Part shown: piece after piece, positions 1 through 10,495 of the stretch
How positions within the stretch are numbered: position 1 is the stretch's first letter
Layout of the letters: every line of letters begins with the position of its first letter
DNA from: Gammaproteobacteria bacterium
Lineage (GTDB): Bacteria > Pseudomonadota > Gammaproteobacteria > GRL18
Reading direction: 5' to 3'
Assembly (NCBI GenBank): GCA_026196615.1
Contig: JAPHSW010000098.1
Coordinates: forward strand, 1-37,279
Length of the DNA: 37,279 bases
Notes under the pieces: generated by a model
Told to the model about the DNA's origin: nothing
Database searches by the model: none
What the model saw: the letters and a program-made list of their open reading frames with translations, nothing else
Position numbers and translations under genes: made by a program

Positions 1-920
<920 letters not shown>

Positions 921-1017
921 TTAAAACTAAGAGCATATACAATAAGAGCTTAACTATGAGAAAATCTTAGCAAGCTAATATCTCTGCTTTAATACCAAAA
1001 TATGTTTGCTTAACTTT

Positions 1018-1929
1018 CTATACCGCTGCAGCGCCTGCAACAATCTCTGAAAGTTCTTGTGTAATGGCTGCTTGTCTACTTTTGTTATAAACAAGCTGCA
1101 GATCATCAATCATGTCACCAGCATTATCGGTTGCACTCTTCATTGCAATCATTCTGGCTGCCATTTCACAGGCCATGTTTTCTACCACACCCTGATAAAC
1201 CAGTGATTCGATATAACGCATTAGCAATGCATCAATAACCGTCTCAGCATCTGGTTCATACAAATAATCCCAGTGATATTTCATATTTTCACCAGAATCA
1301 TCTTCTGCAATTTCGTGGTATTTAGCCTTGCTGTTAGCTTCGGCTTGACTTGCACCAATTGGTAACATTTGTGCAGCAATAGGCTGTTGTGTCATCGTAT
1401 TAACAAATTTGTTAAATACAACAAACAAGCGATCAATTTTTCCTTCATTGTAAGCATCAAGCATAACTTTAACACTACCAATTAAGTCTTCGAGGCTTGG
1501 TTCATCACCTAAATGTTCCGCATGTGAAACAACATTACCGCCAATACGCTTAAAAAAGCCACTGGCTTTTGAGCCGATAACACAGATATCAATTTCAATA
1601 TCCTGTTCATTCCAGGCTTTCATGCTAGTGACTGCTTCTTTAAATACATTCGTATTTAAGCCACCACATAAGCCCTTATCTGAAGATATTACAATATAGC
1701 CAACACGCTTTGCTTCACGATCAATAAGATACGGATGTTTGTATTCAGTATGCGCATGCGCAAGATGACGAACAACATCAATCATCTTTTCTGCGTAAGG
1801 TCTGGATGCAGACATGCGATCCTGAGCTTTGCGCATTTTACTTGCAGCAACCATCTCCATAGCTCTGGTGATTTTTTGCGTATTTTTAATACTGCTGATC
1901 TGACTGCGAATCTCTTTTCCGCTTGCCAT
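1018..1929 (-). CDS. atpG: ATP synthase F1 subunit gamma
   Basis: Central rotating shaft of F1 that couples proton flow through Fo to conformational change in the alpha3beta3 ring. The 303-residue product has the diagnostic N-terminal helix ([20 protein letters not shown], then [16 protein letters not shown]) and C-terminal helix ([20 protein letters not shown]), which form the coiled coil inside the ring. It is slightly longer than the E. coli protein (287 residues) because of an acidic insert around residues 205-220 ([20 protein letters not shown]). AGGAGG eight bases before the ATG fixes the start. It lies 15 bases after atpA and 112 bases before atpD. The stop codon is TAG, which shows that amber is used as an ordinary stop in this genome. 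Confidence 0.97.
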   Translation of the reverse strand: MASGKEIRSQISSIKNTQKITRAMEMVAASKMRKAQDRMSASRPYAEKMIDVVRHLAHAHTEYKHPYLIDREAKRVGYIVISSDKGLCGGLNTNVFKEAVTSMKAWNEQDIEIDICVIGSKASGFFKRIGGNVVSHAEHLGDEPSLEDLIGSVKVMLDAYNEGKIDRLFVVFNKFVNTMTQQPIAAQMLPIGASQAEANSKAKYHEIAEDDSGENMKYHWDYLYEPDAETVIDALLMRYIESLVYQGVVENMACEMAARMIAMKSATDNAGDMIDDLQLVYNKSRQAAITQELSEIVAGAAAV

Positions 1930-1944
1930 ACTCAGAGCCTCCTA

Positions 1945-3486
1945 TTACCAGCTACTATTGGATTTGAAATTTTTAATAGCTTCATGCATTGTGTTACCGA
2001 TGTCATCATTATAATCACCGCTTTCACTAATATCTTGCATGAAGTCCGCGTGATTGGATTTCATGTAATCTTGCAATGCATTTTCAAAATCAACAATCTT
2101 AGTCACTTCAACATCATCTAAATAGCCTTTATTTGCAGCAAACAGTGAAATTGCCATTTGAGCGATGCTATATGGAGTATATTGAACCTGCTTCATCAAT
2201 TCTGTAACACGTTTACCACGTTCAATCTGGTTTCTTGTAATTTCATCCAGGTCAGATGCAAACTGGGCAAATGCTGCCAATTCACGATACTGAGCTAAAT
2301 CGAGACGAATACCACCACCTAATTTCTTAATGATCTTAGTCTGAGCAGCACCACCAACACGAGAAACTGATAAACCAGCATTAATCGCTGGGCGAATACC
2401 AGAGTTAAATAAGTCGGTTTCCAGGAAAATCTGGCCATCAGTAATAGAAATTACGTTGGTTGGTACGAATGCAGATACGTCACCAGCCTGTGTTTCAATG
2501 ATTGGCAGAGCAGTTAAAGAACCCGTTTTGCCCGTTACTTTACCGCCTGTTGCTTGTTCAACAAAATCGGCATTAACTCTCGAAGCACGTTCCAGTAAGC
2601 GTGAATGTAAATAGAACACATCACCCGGATAAGCTTCACGTCCTGGTGGACGACGTAAGAGTAATGAAACCTGACGGTAAGCCCATGCCTGTTTAGTCAA
2701 ATCATCATAAACAACTAATGCATCTTCACCACGGTCACGGAAAACTTCGCCCATGGCACAACCTGAATAAGGTGCAATATATTGCATAGCCGCTGCATCA
2801 GAAGCAGTCGCTGCAACTACAATAGTATTTTCCATAGCGCCAAACTCTTCCAGCTTACGAACAACTGACGCAATACTCGATGCTTTTTGACCTACAGCAA
2901 CATAAATACATTTGATACCAGAATCTTTCTGGTTAATGATGGCATCAACAGCTACGGCTGTCTTACCTGTCTGACGGTCACCAATAATTAATTCACGTTG
3001 ACCACGACCAATTGGCACCATAGCATCAATTGATTTCAAGCCTGTTTGTACAGGTTGGTCAACTGATTGACGTGCGATAACGCCTGGGGCAATTTTTTCA
3101 ATCGGTGAACTTTCTTTTGAATCTATAGGTCCTTTACCGTCAATCGGATTACCCAGTGAGTCAACAACTCGACCCAGCAGAGCATCGCCAACTGGTACTT
3201 CTAAAATTCGACCTGTACATTTAACCTTGTCACCTTCAGTAATGTGCTTGTAGTCTCCTAAGACAACTGCGCCCACTGAGTCACGTTCCAGGTTAAGTGC
3301 CATACCGAAAGTATTACCAGGAAATTCAATCATTTCCCCTGACATGACATCACTTAAACCGTGAATCAAGGCAATACCGTCACGTAGACTAACAACTGTC
3401 CCTTCGGTAGTTGCTTCGGTTTTAGCATCAAAACTTTCAATTCGACTTTTTATTAAGTCGCTGATTTCTGATGGATTTAACTGCAT
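1945..3486 (-). CDS. atpA: ATP synthase F1 subunit alpha
   Basis: Non-catalytic nucleotide-binding subunit of F1 that alternates with beta in the hexamer. At 513 residues it has the usual length. The N-terminus [20 protein letters not shown] is typical for proteobacteria. Walker A is GDRQTGKT near residue 170, followed by [17 protein letters not shown] and the arginine-finger region ([12 protein letters not shown]). The C-terminal helical domain is complete. A GAGGA ribosome site precedes the ATG. It lies 73 bases after atpH and 15 bases before atpG in the canonical order. Confidence 0.98.
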   Translation of the reverse strand: MQLNPSEISDLIKSRIESFDAKTEATTEGTVVSLRDGIALIHGLSDVMSGEMIEFPGNTFGMALNLERDSVGAVVLGDYKHITEGDKVKCTGRILEVPVGDALLGRVVDSLGNPIDGKGPIDSKESSPIEKIAPGVIARQSVDQPVQTGLKSIDAMVPIGRGQRELIIGDRQTGKTAVAVDAIINQKDSGIKCIYVAVGQKASSIASVVRKLEEFGAMENTIVVAATASDAAAMQYIAPYSGCAMGEVFRDRGEDALVVYDDLTKQAWAYRQVSLLLRRPPGREAYPGDVFYLHSRLLERASRVNADFVEQATGGKVTGKTGSLTALPIIETQAGDVSAFVPTNVISITDGQIFLETDLFNSGIRPAINAGLSVSRVGGAAQTKIIKKLGGGIRLDLAQYRELAAFAQFASDLDEITRNQIERGKRVTELMKQVQYTPYSIAQMAISLFAANKGYLDDVEVTKIVDFENALQDYMKSNHADFMQDISESGDYNDDIGNTMHEAIKNFKSNSSW

Positions 3487-3559
3487 TTTTTAATCCTCTG
3501 TGATCTGAATCACTTAGCATTTTTTCTTTACTTTCAATAAAAGTAAAAATCTATTATGG

Positions 3560-4096
3560 CTAGCTAAGCAGGGAGTGTGTAATTTTTTCCAGTTGTGTTT
3601 TTACTGAACCATCAATTACGATATCACCTGCACGAATAATGACACCACCTAACAATGACTTGTCTGTTGTGGTTTTAATTGTCACTTCACGACCGAGCTT
3701 CTCTTTCAGTGCTGCTGCAATGTTTTTCTTTTGTGTCGCATTAACAGCATAAGCTGAAATCACCTGAGCTTCGATACTGCCACCTTCTTCAGCACATAGT
3801 GCTTCAAAGCTTTCTGCAATATGCGGAATCACTTCCAGGCGATCATTCTCAGCCGCCAATTTTAGAAAGTTAATTCCCTGTTCATCCAGGTTATCCTTAC
3901 AGATATCAATAAACAGTGAAACAGTTTGTTCACTGGTGACATCCGGATTATGAATCACTTCGATCATGCCTTCATTCGCAGCCACTTCTGAAAGAAGTGC
4001 CAGTGTGTCAGACCATGTTTTAAGAGTGTTATTGGCATTTGCCAGATTGAAGATTGCCTGAGCATAAGGTCTTGCTAATGTGCTTATTTCTGCCAT
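3560..4096 (-). CDS. atpH: ATP synthase F1 subunit delta
   Basis: Peripheral-stalk subunit that ties the top of the alpha3beta3 ring to the b dimer. The product has 178 residues, a normal length, and starts MAEISTLARPYAQAIFNLA, the OSCP/delta signature. The C-terminal half ends with the conserved LLGGVIIRAGDIVIDGSVKT segment. It starts ten bases after the atpF stop, which indicates translational coupling. The stop codon is TAG. Confidence 0.97.
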   Translation of the reverse strand: MAEISTLARPYAQAIFNLANANNTLKTWSDTLALLSEVAANEGMIEVIHNPDVTSEQTVSLFIDICKDNLDEQGINFLKLAAENDRLEVIPHIAESFEALCAEEGGSIEAQVISAYAVNATQKKNIAAALKEKLGREVTIKTTTDKSLLGGVIIRAGDIVIDGSVKTQLEKITHSLLS

Positions 4097-4106
4097 TATA
4101 AATTCC

Positions 4107-4577
4107 TTATATTTGTCCTACGACATCTTTTAACAACTCGCCATGTGCTTTAGCATCGATCTCTTTCTTAACGATCTTACCTGCCGCTGCAATAGTGATA
4201 TCAACCACTTGTGCACGCAGTGCTTCTTTTGCACGATTGACTTCTTGCTCAATCTCAGCATTTGCTGCTGTAATTAAACGCTCGCCTTCTGCCTTTGCGT
4301 CACCTTTAGCGTCTTCAACAATTTCAGCACCACGCTTCTGCGCTTGAGCAAGAATTTCAGCTGCTTGCTCTTTTGCTTCTTTAATATGTTGCATCGCTTT
4401 TTGTTCCGCCAGTTCCTGCTCGTGTAAACCACGTTCAGCAGCTGCAAGACCATCGGCAATACGCTTCTTACGATCATCCATCATCTGAGTCATTGGACCC
4501 CAGAGATATTTGCCTATGAACCAGACTAATATCGCGAACGTTATCATCTGGCCTATAAGAGTTGCGGTAATGCTCAT
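4107..4577 (-). CDS. atpF: ATP synthase Fo subunit b
   Basis: Peripheral-stalk subunit: one N-terminal membrane helix (about residues 5-25, ATLIGQMITFAILVWFIGKY) followed by a long charged coiled coil reaching up to delta. The 156 residues match E. coli b exactly in length, and a single copy of b is expected to act as a homodimer. It follows atpE after a 125-base spacer that contains two hairpins (listed separately), and atpH follows closely. Confidence 0.97.
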   Translation of the reverse strand: MSITATLIGQMITFAILVWFIGKYLWGPMTQMMDDRKKRIADGLAAAERGLHEQELAEQKAMQHIKEAKEQAAEILAQAQKRGAEIVEDAKGDAKAEGERLITAANAEIEQEVNRAKEALRAQVVDITIAAAGKIVKKEIDAKAHGELLKDVVGQI

Positions 4578-4625
4578 CGCCTAATTCCTATTGTTTATCT
4601 TTTGTTATCAAGATGTTAATTATTT

Positions 4626-4683
4626 TGCTTAAATTAAATTAAGCAGATTAACAGCTCATACTGCTTTACAGCAGCCTTGAGCT
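4626..4683 (-). promoter_or_regulatory. Paired stem-loops in the atpE-atpF intercistronic RNA
   Basis: In the operon transcript (minus strand), atpE is followed by a hairpin with outer arms AGCTCA/TGAGCT (4678-4683 and 4653-4658) and inner arms CTGCT/AGCAG (4670-4674 and 4661-4665). These close a GTAA loop, a GNRA-type tetraloop. A second perfect 7-bp stem, TGCTTAA/TTAAGCA (4626-4645), lies just downstream. Neither is followed by a T-run, so they do not look like terminators. By inference they could protect or process the mRNA so that more c subunit is made than b; no function is shown by the sequence itself. Confidence 0.5.
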
Positions 4684-4702
4684 TCTTTAAAACAAAAGTG
4701 AA

Positions 4703-4984
4703 TTAACCACCAACAGAGGCTTGAACTGCAGCAGCAAATGGGTTTGCAAAGACAAACCACATAGCCATACCTAGAACGATCATAGGGAAAGCTTCCATCA
4801 GACCACCAGTGAATAACATCTGACCCATTAATTGCGGGCGCATTTCAGGTTGACGGGCAATACCTTCAAGGAATTTAGAACAAATAAGTCCCCATCCTAA
4901 AGCTGAACCCAAACCTGCTGCCGCCAGAATAATACCGACAGCTATTGCAGTTGAACCATAAACTGTAGCCATTGCTGCTTCCAT
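4703..4984 (-). CDS. atpE: ATP synthase Fo subunit c
   Basis: Proteolipid of the rotating c-ring, a two-helix hairpin in the membrane. The first helix carries the glycine-rich GIILAAAGLGSALGWG stretch, the polar loop is ARQPEMRP, and the second helix holds the ion-binding carboxylate as Glu in GGLMEAFPMIVLG. The 93 residues slightly exceed the 79 of E. coli because of extra residues at both ends. I see no clear sodium-binding signature, so proton coupling is assumed. AGGAG seven bases before the ATG supports the start; a second in-frame Met lies at residue 5. Confidence 0.97.
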   Translation of the reverse strand: MEAAMATVYGSTAIAVGIILAAAGLGSALGWGLICSKFLEGIARQPEMRPQLMGQMLFTGGLMEAFPMIVLGMAMWFVFANPFAAAVQASVGG

Positions 4985-5071
4985 TAGTTTCTCCTAATAT
5001 TTACTATAAATTAAAATGTTTAAAAATTGGTTGTTGTTAATGCGTTTGTTACAAATACTGCTGTTCTTAAA

Positions 5072-5908
<837 letters not shown>

Positions 5909-6027
5909 TTAAATAATTCTTTATATCCATTTCTCTTAATTTATATCCACTCACCTGAGTGTTCCTACAAATTATTCAGCCTATTCGACAACACTTCTTT
6001 CACTATAATAAAAAGAAATCTTGCTTT

Positions 6028-6438
6028 TTAATTAAGAGTTGGACTGGTATCCACTTTATTCGCAATAAAACTCATTTGAGTTAAGGCAAACCCAATAAGA
6101 GTTGCCAATGGGTCTAATTTTAAATAACCCATTCCAAAAGCCATTAAAACCAATGTTAAAACAAACTTTTGTATCGCACCGATATATATTTCAATATACC
6201 CCTGTTGTTTATCTCCCCCTGTTTTTTTCCCAGGTAGAGCAACCTCACCAGCACGACTGATGCGCCAGGCCATAAGTACAGTACCTGACAGCGTAATACT
6301 TCCACCAAACAAGGCGGCAAAAAATCCATTTATGTTTTGAAATGCAAGATAGCCAAGTGCGACCATGAGTGTCAGAACAAGCTGAACAATGATTAGTCGG
6401 TATACAACTCTGCGCATGACGACGGCTGCAAAGCTCAT
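6028..6438 (-). CDS. atpI: ATP synthase accessory protein I
   Basis: Small membrane protein encoded first in the atp operon; in other bacteria it assists c-ring assembly or ion supply. The 136 residues contain four hydrophobic segments (about 12-30, 35-55, 85-103 and 108-125). The sequence MRRVVYRLIIVQLVLTLMVALGY and the FFAALFGGSITLSGTVLMAW block match the AtpI/UncI family. Position alone would support the call: it is directly upstream of atpB, with the operon promoter about 100 bases ahead of its start. Confidence 0.9.
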   Translation of the reverse strand: MSFAAVVMRRVVYRLIIVQLVLTLMVALGYLAFQNINGFFAALFGGSITLSGTVLMAWRISRAGEVALPGKKTGGDKQQGYIEIYIGAIQKFVLTLVLMAFGMGYLKLDPLATLIGFALTQMSFIANKVDTSPTLN

Positions 6439-6540
6439 CTACCTGTCTCCTAGTATCAAACGCTCTTTTTTAGTGAATCTCTCTTCCAATAAAGATTCAT
6501 AAAAGTATTGTTAAATACACACTTATTTAATCCGAGGCAA

Positions 6541-6569
6541 ATTATAATAATAAACTTGCTTTAGATCAA
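6541..6569 (-). promoter_or_regulatory. Sigma-70 promoter of the atp operon
   Basis: On the minus strand, TTGATC (6564-6569) and TATAAT (6541-6546) are separated by exactly 17 bases, a near-consensus promoter about 100 bases upstream of atpI. The remainder of the 326-base gap 6439-6764 contains no credible gene. Downstream of parB I see only a weak 6-bp stem (TATGCT/AGCATA, 6718-6737) and a second weak stem (GGATGA/TCATCC), neither with a good T-run, so the parB terminator is not identified. Confidence 0.75.
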
Positions 6570-6764
6570 TGAAAATAACGATATTCTAATATTTATCCCA
6601 TAATAGGTAGGGGTAATACATATTATACTTCTCTCTTGCAGGGTACTTATCTCCTTGTGAATAGTACATCTGGGTAAGTATAGCGGATGATATTTATTTG
6701 TCATCCTTTAAATTAGATATGCTTGATCTTGAGCATATTTCTGAAAATTTGTAACTATATATAG

Positions 6765-7697
6765 TTATTTTATATGAGCAAGAATGCCTTCTAATTCATC
6801 CACCGTATTATAATGAATAACCATTTTTCCTCGTCCCTTGCTTCCATGTTGGAAAATCACTCGTGCACCAAGCTTATCCGTCAGATTTTGTTGTAAATTA
6901 AGAATATTGGGATCGTCTTTCTTTTCTATTTTTTCTTTAGGATTTAATACTTTTTTAATAAGACTTTCAGTTTCACGAACCGACATCCCCTTGCTCACAA
7001 CATGACGAGCAGTATAACTTTGTTGCTCACCTTTAAGAGCAAGTAAAGCACGGGCATGACCCATTTCTAAATCACCATTTTCAAGTAAGCGTCGAGTTGC
7101 ATGCTCCAACTCAAGTAAACGTAGCAGGTTAGATACTGAAGCTCTTGAACGTCCCACAGCATCAGCAGCCTGTTGATGAGTCATTTTGAATTCATCAATC
7201 AGTCTACGTAAAGCACCAGCTTCTTCAATTGGATTAAGTTCTTCGCGCTGAATATTTTCTATCAATGCCATGGCGATAGCAGCCTGATCAGGCACATCAC
7301 GAATTACAGCAGGAATTTCAGGAATACCAGCCATTTGAGTCGCTCGCCAACGGCGTTCACCGGCAATAATTTCGTATTTTTGATCACCACTGTCAGTGGA
7401 TTCACCGATAGGTCGAATAACAATTGGTTGTACAACACCCTGCGCTTTTATAGAATCTGATAATTCTTCAAGCGCTTCAGGATGCATGTCAATACGTGGC
7501 TGATAAACACCTGGCTGAATAAATTCAACAGGCACATTGTGTAGTTCACCATCTAATCGCTTTCTTTCAAATGCTTCAGCTGCCTCTGAGTTTGAAACTG
7601 AACTGGAGTCAGAATTTGGATCCTGCTTTGCTTTTTTAGCACTGCCGCCCAACAAAGCATCCAGGCCACGACCTAAGCCACGTTTTTTAACTGCCAC
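6765..7697 (-). CDS. parB: Chromosome-partitioning protein ParB
   Basis: CTPase/DNA clamp that loads at parS and, with ParA, segregates the chromosome origin. The product contains the N-terminal ParB/Srx domain with GERRWRA and the IENIQREELNPIEEAGALR motif, then a central helix-turn-helix (HQQAADAVGRSRASVSNLLRL) and a C-terminal dimerisation segment. I place the start at the GTG at 7695-7697 (310 residues; MAVKKRGLGRGLDALLG), because AAGGA lies seven bases before it. An in-frame TTG two codons upstream touches that Shine-Dalgarno sequence. Unusually, parA is not its direct neighbour: a PEP-CTERM gene on the other strand lies between them, and parB has its own promoter. Confidence 0.96.
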   Translation of the reverse strand: MAVKKRGLGRGLDALLGGSAKKAKQDPNSDSSSVSNSEAAEAFERKRLDGELHNVPVEFIQPGVYQPRIDMHPEALEELSDSIKAQGVVQPIVIRPIGESTDSGDQKYEIIAGERRWRATQMAGIPEIPAVIRDVPDQAAIAMALIENIQREELNPIEEAGALRRLIDEFKMTHQQAADAVGRSRASVSNLLRLLELEHATRRLLENGDLEMGHARALLALKGEQQSYTARHVVSKGMSVRETESLIKKVLNPKEKIEKKDDPNILNLQQNLTDKLGARVIFQHGSKGRGKMVIHYNTVDELEGILAHIK

Positions 7698-7739
7698 TGC
7701 CAATTCCTTAATATATGTTTAATTCCTGATAGATTTTTC

Positions 7740-7768
7740 ATTATAAGGAAATTGCCTGTCTGGTACAA
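7740..7768 (-). promoter_or_regulatory. Sigma-70 promoter of parB
   Basis: Minus-strand TTGTAC (7763-7768) and TATAAT (7740-7745) with a 17-base spacer place transcription start about 35 bases before the parB GTG. This is consistent with parB being transcribed independently of parA. The 364-base gap 7698-8061 holds this promoter, the divergent sigma-54-type promoter of the PEP-CTERM gene, and no other gene. Confidence 0.7.
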
Positions 7769-7926
7769 AGGAAATAAACAGAAGTCATTAAGTGTGTCAG
7801 TGTAAAAAAAGCTGACGCAATATTATCCAATAGGCATTTTAATGCATTCATAAGCTCAATATACTTACTTTTATTAAGGTTAATTATCAAATAAATCTAT
7901 TTTTCTAACGTTTTCAATTATATATG

Positions 7927-7943
7927 TCAACTTTCTTTACATA
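7927..7943. promoter_or_regulatory. Imperfect dyad, possible activator site
   Basis: The sequence TGTCAACTTTCTTTACA is an imperfect palindrome (TGTMAA-N5-TTKACA) centred at 7935, about 70 bases upstream of the -24 element. That is where an enhancer-binding protein normally sits for a sigma-54 promoter. Calling it a PrsR-type site is inference from the PEP-CTERM context; I do not know the local regulator. Confidence 0.3.
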
Positions 7944-8004
7944 TCATCATTTACAGAAATAAAAAAAACCTATAAACACTTGTATTTAAAGAACAATTAA
8001 TTAT

Positions 8005-8020
8005 TGGCCCGGGTTTTGCT
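8005..8020 (+). promoter_or_regulatory. Sigma-54 (-24/-12) promoter of the PEP-CTERM gene
   Basis: TGGCCCGGGTTTTGCT matches the consensus TGGCACG-N4-TTGCW with one mismatch. The invariant GG (8006-8007) and GC (8018-8019) are exactly ten bases apart. The expected start site is near 8031, about 31 bases before the ATG. Sigma-54 control of PEP-CTERM genes through the PrsK/PrsR pair is known in exosortase-bearing bacteria such as Zoogloea. Confidence 0.75.
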
Positions 8021-8061
8021 TTGTATTAATTATAAACAATAAATTTCATATAGGTACCCAA

Positions 8062-8889
8062 ATGAATCATTCAACTCTAATCAAGACAACTGCTGCAATT
8101 TGTCTTTCACTTTGTTTTTCTTCCAGTGCTTTTGCAACCACAATTACTGATGGCTATATTGGCGGTGATGATCATGGCTATGGTGATGTGATTGGCGCTA
8201 CAAGTAAATTTGGCATTGATCAAGCGAACATAACTCAAACCAGTTCTAGTCTAACTATTGATATCACAACAAGTTTTGTTAGTGGCAACGGCCTCGGTAG
8301 TTTTAGTTCTTTAACAGGAGGCTCTTCATATAGTGCTGGTAGAGGCATAGGAATGGGTGATTTGTTTTTAACCACAAACTGGGCTCCAGCTGGTAATGCA
8401 GGTAATGGCTATATTACAGATAATTTACTGAACACTGGAACAACCTGGAATTATGTCTTATCACTTGGAAACAATGTGAATAAAACATCTGGTGTTGATG
8501 ATCGTTGGGATACTTCTGGTGATGCAATATTATATAGAATATTGAATGAAGACGCCTACTTAACCAGTAATGACTTTTTATCAGGTGGCGTTTATAGAAG
8601 TGACCAATTGATTGCTGTTGATAGAAGTATTACTTCTGGTCTACAAGCAGTAGGTACAGGCTCCTGGAGTGATATCGGAAACGGTATTAGCTTCAATATA
8701 AATGATTTTGAAAGCATCACTGGTATTGGAGCACTGGATCAACTTGGTATGCACTGGGCAATGACTTGTGGTAATGATGTTATTGAAGGTCAACGTGCAG
8801 CCATTCCAGAACCAGCAAGTTTATCTTTAATTGGTCTTGGTTTATTAGGAATGGGTGCGGTTAGAAGACGTCGCAACAAAAACGCTTAA
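8062..8889 (+). CDS. PEP-CTERM sorting domain protein
   Basis: Exported protein of 275 residues. It has a Sec signal peptide (about residues 1-25, hydrophobic core AAICLSLCFSSSAFA). The passenger is rich in Gly, Ser, Thr and Asn (starting near DGYIGGDDHGYGDVIG). The C-terminus is a textbook PEP-CTERM signal: IPEPASLSL, a short hydrophobic helix (LIGLGLLGMGAV), then RRRRNK. Such tails are recognised and cleaved by exosortase (EpsH/XrtA type), so the protein is expected at the cell surface or in the exopolysaccharide matrix. The HWAMTCGNDVIEG block just before the tag resembles a family of PEP-CTERM proteins I recall, but the passenger function is unknown. It sits between parB and parA on the opposite strand, with a sigma-54-type promoter and its own terminator. 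No exosortase lies in the window. Confidence 0.92.
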   Translation: MNHSTLIKTTAAICLSLCFSSSAFATTITDGYIGGDDHGYGDVIGATSKFGIDQANITQTSSSLTIDITTSFVSGNGLGSFSSLTGGSSYSAGRGIGMGDLFLTTNWAPAGNAGNGYITDNLLNTGTTWNYVLSLGNNVNKTSGVDDRWDTSGDAILYRILNEDAYLTSNDFLSGGVYRSDQLIAVDRSITSGLQAVGTGSWSDIGNGISFNINDFESITGIGALDQLGMHWAMTCGNDVIEGQRAAIPEPASLSLIGLGLLGMGAVRRRRNKNA

Positions 8890-8910
8890 TTACCAACTCC
8901 TTTCATTATT

Positions 8911-8945
8911 TATGCCCCTTCATGAGTCATCATACAAGGGGCATA
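8911..8945. terminator. Bidirectional terminator between PEP-CTERM gene and parA
   Basis: Perfect 10-bp stem TATGCCCCTT/AAGGGGCATA (8911-8920 and 8936-8945) around a 15-base loop that itself contains ATGA-G-TCAT. It lies between the convergent ends of the PEP-CTERM gene and parA. T-runs are short, so efficiency is uncertain. Confidence 0.65.
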
Positions 8946-8957
8946 TTTCAATAATCA

Positions 8958-9740
8958 CTAAGCAGGTTCAGAAAGAGCCTCTTCTCTTCGTAACATCTCT
9001 CCAGCCAAAGCTAAATAAGCACGAGCACCTTTTGATGAACGATCATAACTGATCACAGGCATTCCATGACTGGGTGCTTCTGCAAGACGGACATTTCTGG
9101 GAATAATAGTGCGATACACTTTTTCATCAAAATGTTCTAACAACTGACGAGATACTTCAATAGCTAAGCGATTACGAGGATCAAACATGGTTCTTAAAAT
9201 ACCCTCGATTTCAAGTTGAGGATTCAATGACTCTTTGATACTGGCAATAGTGTCACTCAATGCCGTAAGACCTTCCAATGCATAGTATTCACATTGCATT
9301 GGAATGATGACACTATTGGCTGCTGCCATGGCATTCACTGTTAGCATATTCAGCGATGGCGGGCAGTCAATAATAATGTAATCATAATCATCAGCAACTT
9401 CTTTAAAGCGGTAGCTTAATTGCCGTTCACGATCAAATTTGGTCATTAATTCAACTTCTGCAGCCGTTAAATCACCATTACCTGGAATCAAATCGTAACC
9501 AGCCTCTTCCACAGACACTTTCACATCTTTGACTGGACTTCTGGAAATCAATAAATCATAACCACTGAATTCGACATCATTTTTATCGATACCGCTACCC
9601 GTTGTGGCATTACCCTGCGGATCCATGTCAACCAATAAAACATTTCGTTTTGTAGCAGCCAGTGATGCAGCCAGATTAATACTGGTGGTGGTTTTACCAA
9701 CACCGCCTTTTTGATTGGATATGGCGATAATTTTTGCCAT
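8958..9740 (-). CDS. parA: Chromosome-partitioning ATPase ParA (Soj)
   Basis: Deviant-Walker ATPase that binds DNA non-specifically when ATP-bound and moves ParB-origin complexes. The 260-residue protein begins MAKIIAISNQKGGVGKTTTS, containing the signature KGGVGKTT. It also has VDMDPQGNATTG and IIIDCPPSLNMLTVNAM (Walker B), the chromosomal Soj pattern. It follows rsmG by 70 bases in the mnmG-rsmG-parA series. The normal downstream partner parB is displaced by the inserted PEP-CTERM gene. Confidence 0.97.
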   Translation of the reverse strand: MAKIIAISNQKGGVGKTTTSINLAASLAATKRNVLLVDMDPQGNATTGSGIDKNDVEFSGYDLLISRSPVKDVKVSVEEAGYDLIPGNGDLTAAEVELMTKFDRERQLSYRFKEVADDYDYIIIDCPPSLNMLTVNAMAAANSVIIPMQCEYYALEGLTALSDTIASIKESLNPQLEIEGILRTMFDPRNRLAIEVSRQLLEHFDEKVYRTIIPRNVRLAEAPSHGMPVISYDRSSKGARAYLALAGEMLRREEALSEPA

Positions 9741-9810
9741 GATATATTTGCCTGCTTATTTTTATACAGCTAGCTTTTATATAGCCCGCTTCGATTTAAT
9801 CCGTTTTTAT

Positions 9811-10494
9811 TTAAACCTGAGGTGCGTAAGCAATCTGAATCAAATGACGCTGAGCATTTAACCCTGATACTTTAAGTTCGTTGATTTGTTCTATTCTAAA
9901 GCCTTCTGGCAGTTGTGCAATCTCTTCTTCCGGAATTTGTCCTTTCATTGCCAAAAAGAGACCTCCATCTCTGGAATTATCACCTTTGTGACAAAGATGC
10001 TGGCAAAAATTCAACATATCTTCAAGCGAAGCAAAAGCTCTTGATACAATACGATCAAACTTTTCACTTCCCTCCACATGAAATTCTTCTACCCGTGAAT
10101 GAACTGCTGTAACATTCTTTAAACCCAACTGAGCAACAGCCGTTTGAATAAAACGAATTTTTTTTCCTCTAGCATCCATCAATACAAAATCAATTTCTGG
10201 GAAACAAATTGCCAATGGAATGCCAGGAATACCTCCTCCTGTACCTACATCAAGTACTCGTTTAATGCTTTTTTCATCTGAACAGCTTGTTGAAAAAAAA
10301 GGTAACATCACCAAGCTATCCAATAAATGAAGAGTAATCATTTCTTCTGGTTGACGAATAGAGGTCAAGTTGTAGACCTTATTCCATTTATTCAGCAGTT
10401 CAACAAATTGAATGAGTTTTTTCTGTTCTGCATGACCAATATCCTGACCTTGATTTTGCAAGCCCTCAGAAAGTAATGAAGCAAGTGAAGACAT
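9811..10494 (-). CDS. rsmG: 16S rRNA (guanine-527-N7)-methyltransferase
   Basis: RsmG (GidB) methylates G527 of 16S rRNA using S-adenosylmethionine. The 227-residue protein has the SAM-binding motif VLDVGTGGGIPGIPLAI near residue 80, preceded by NLTSIRQPEEMITLHLLDSL, and followed by RIVSRAFASLEDML, all diagnostic. Only one base separates its ATG from the mnmG stop codon, so the two are co-transcribed and probably translationally coupled. Confidence 0.97.
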   Translation of the reverse strand: MSSLASLLSEGLQNQGQDIGHAEQKKLIQFVELLNKWNKVYNLTSIRQPEEMITLHLLDSLVMLPFFSTSCSDEKSIKRVLDVGTGGGIPGIPLAICFPEIDFVLMDARGKKIRFIQTAVAQLGLKNVTAVHSRVEEFHVEGSEKFDRIVSRAFASLEDMLNFCQHLCHKGDNSRDGGLFLAMKGQIPEEEIAQLPEGFRIEQINELKVSGLNAQRHLIQIAYAPQV

Positions 10495-10495
10495 G

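Noticed and set aside
1735-2121. Plus-strand 128-codon open frame over the atpG/atpA junction
   Set aside because: It overlaps two certain genes, has no family features and no ribosome site; an antisense shadow.
6556-6569. FNR-like box TTGATCTAAAGCAA in the atp promoter
   Set aside because: Only the left half matches; the TTGATC is better explained as the -35 hexamer, also seen in the rpsA promoter.
6960-6990. parS-like half site GTTTCACG inside parB
   Set aside because: Only one half of the TGTTTCACGTGAAACA palindrome is present and it is explained by coding sequence.
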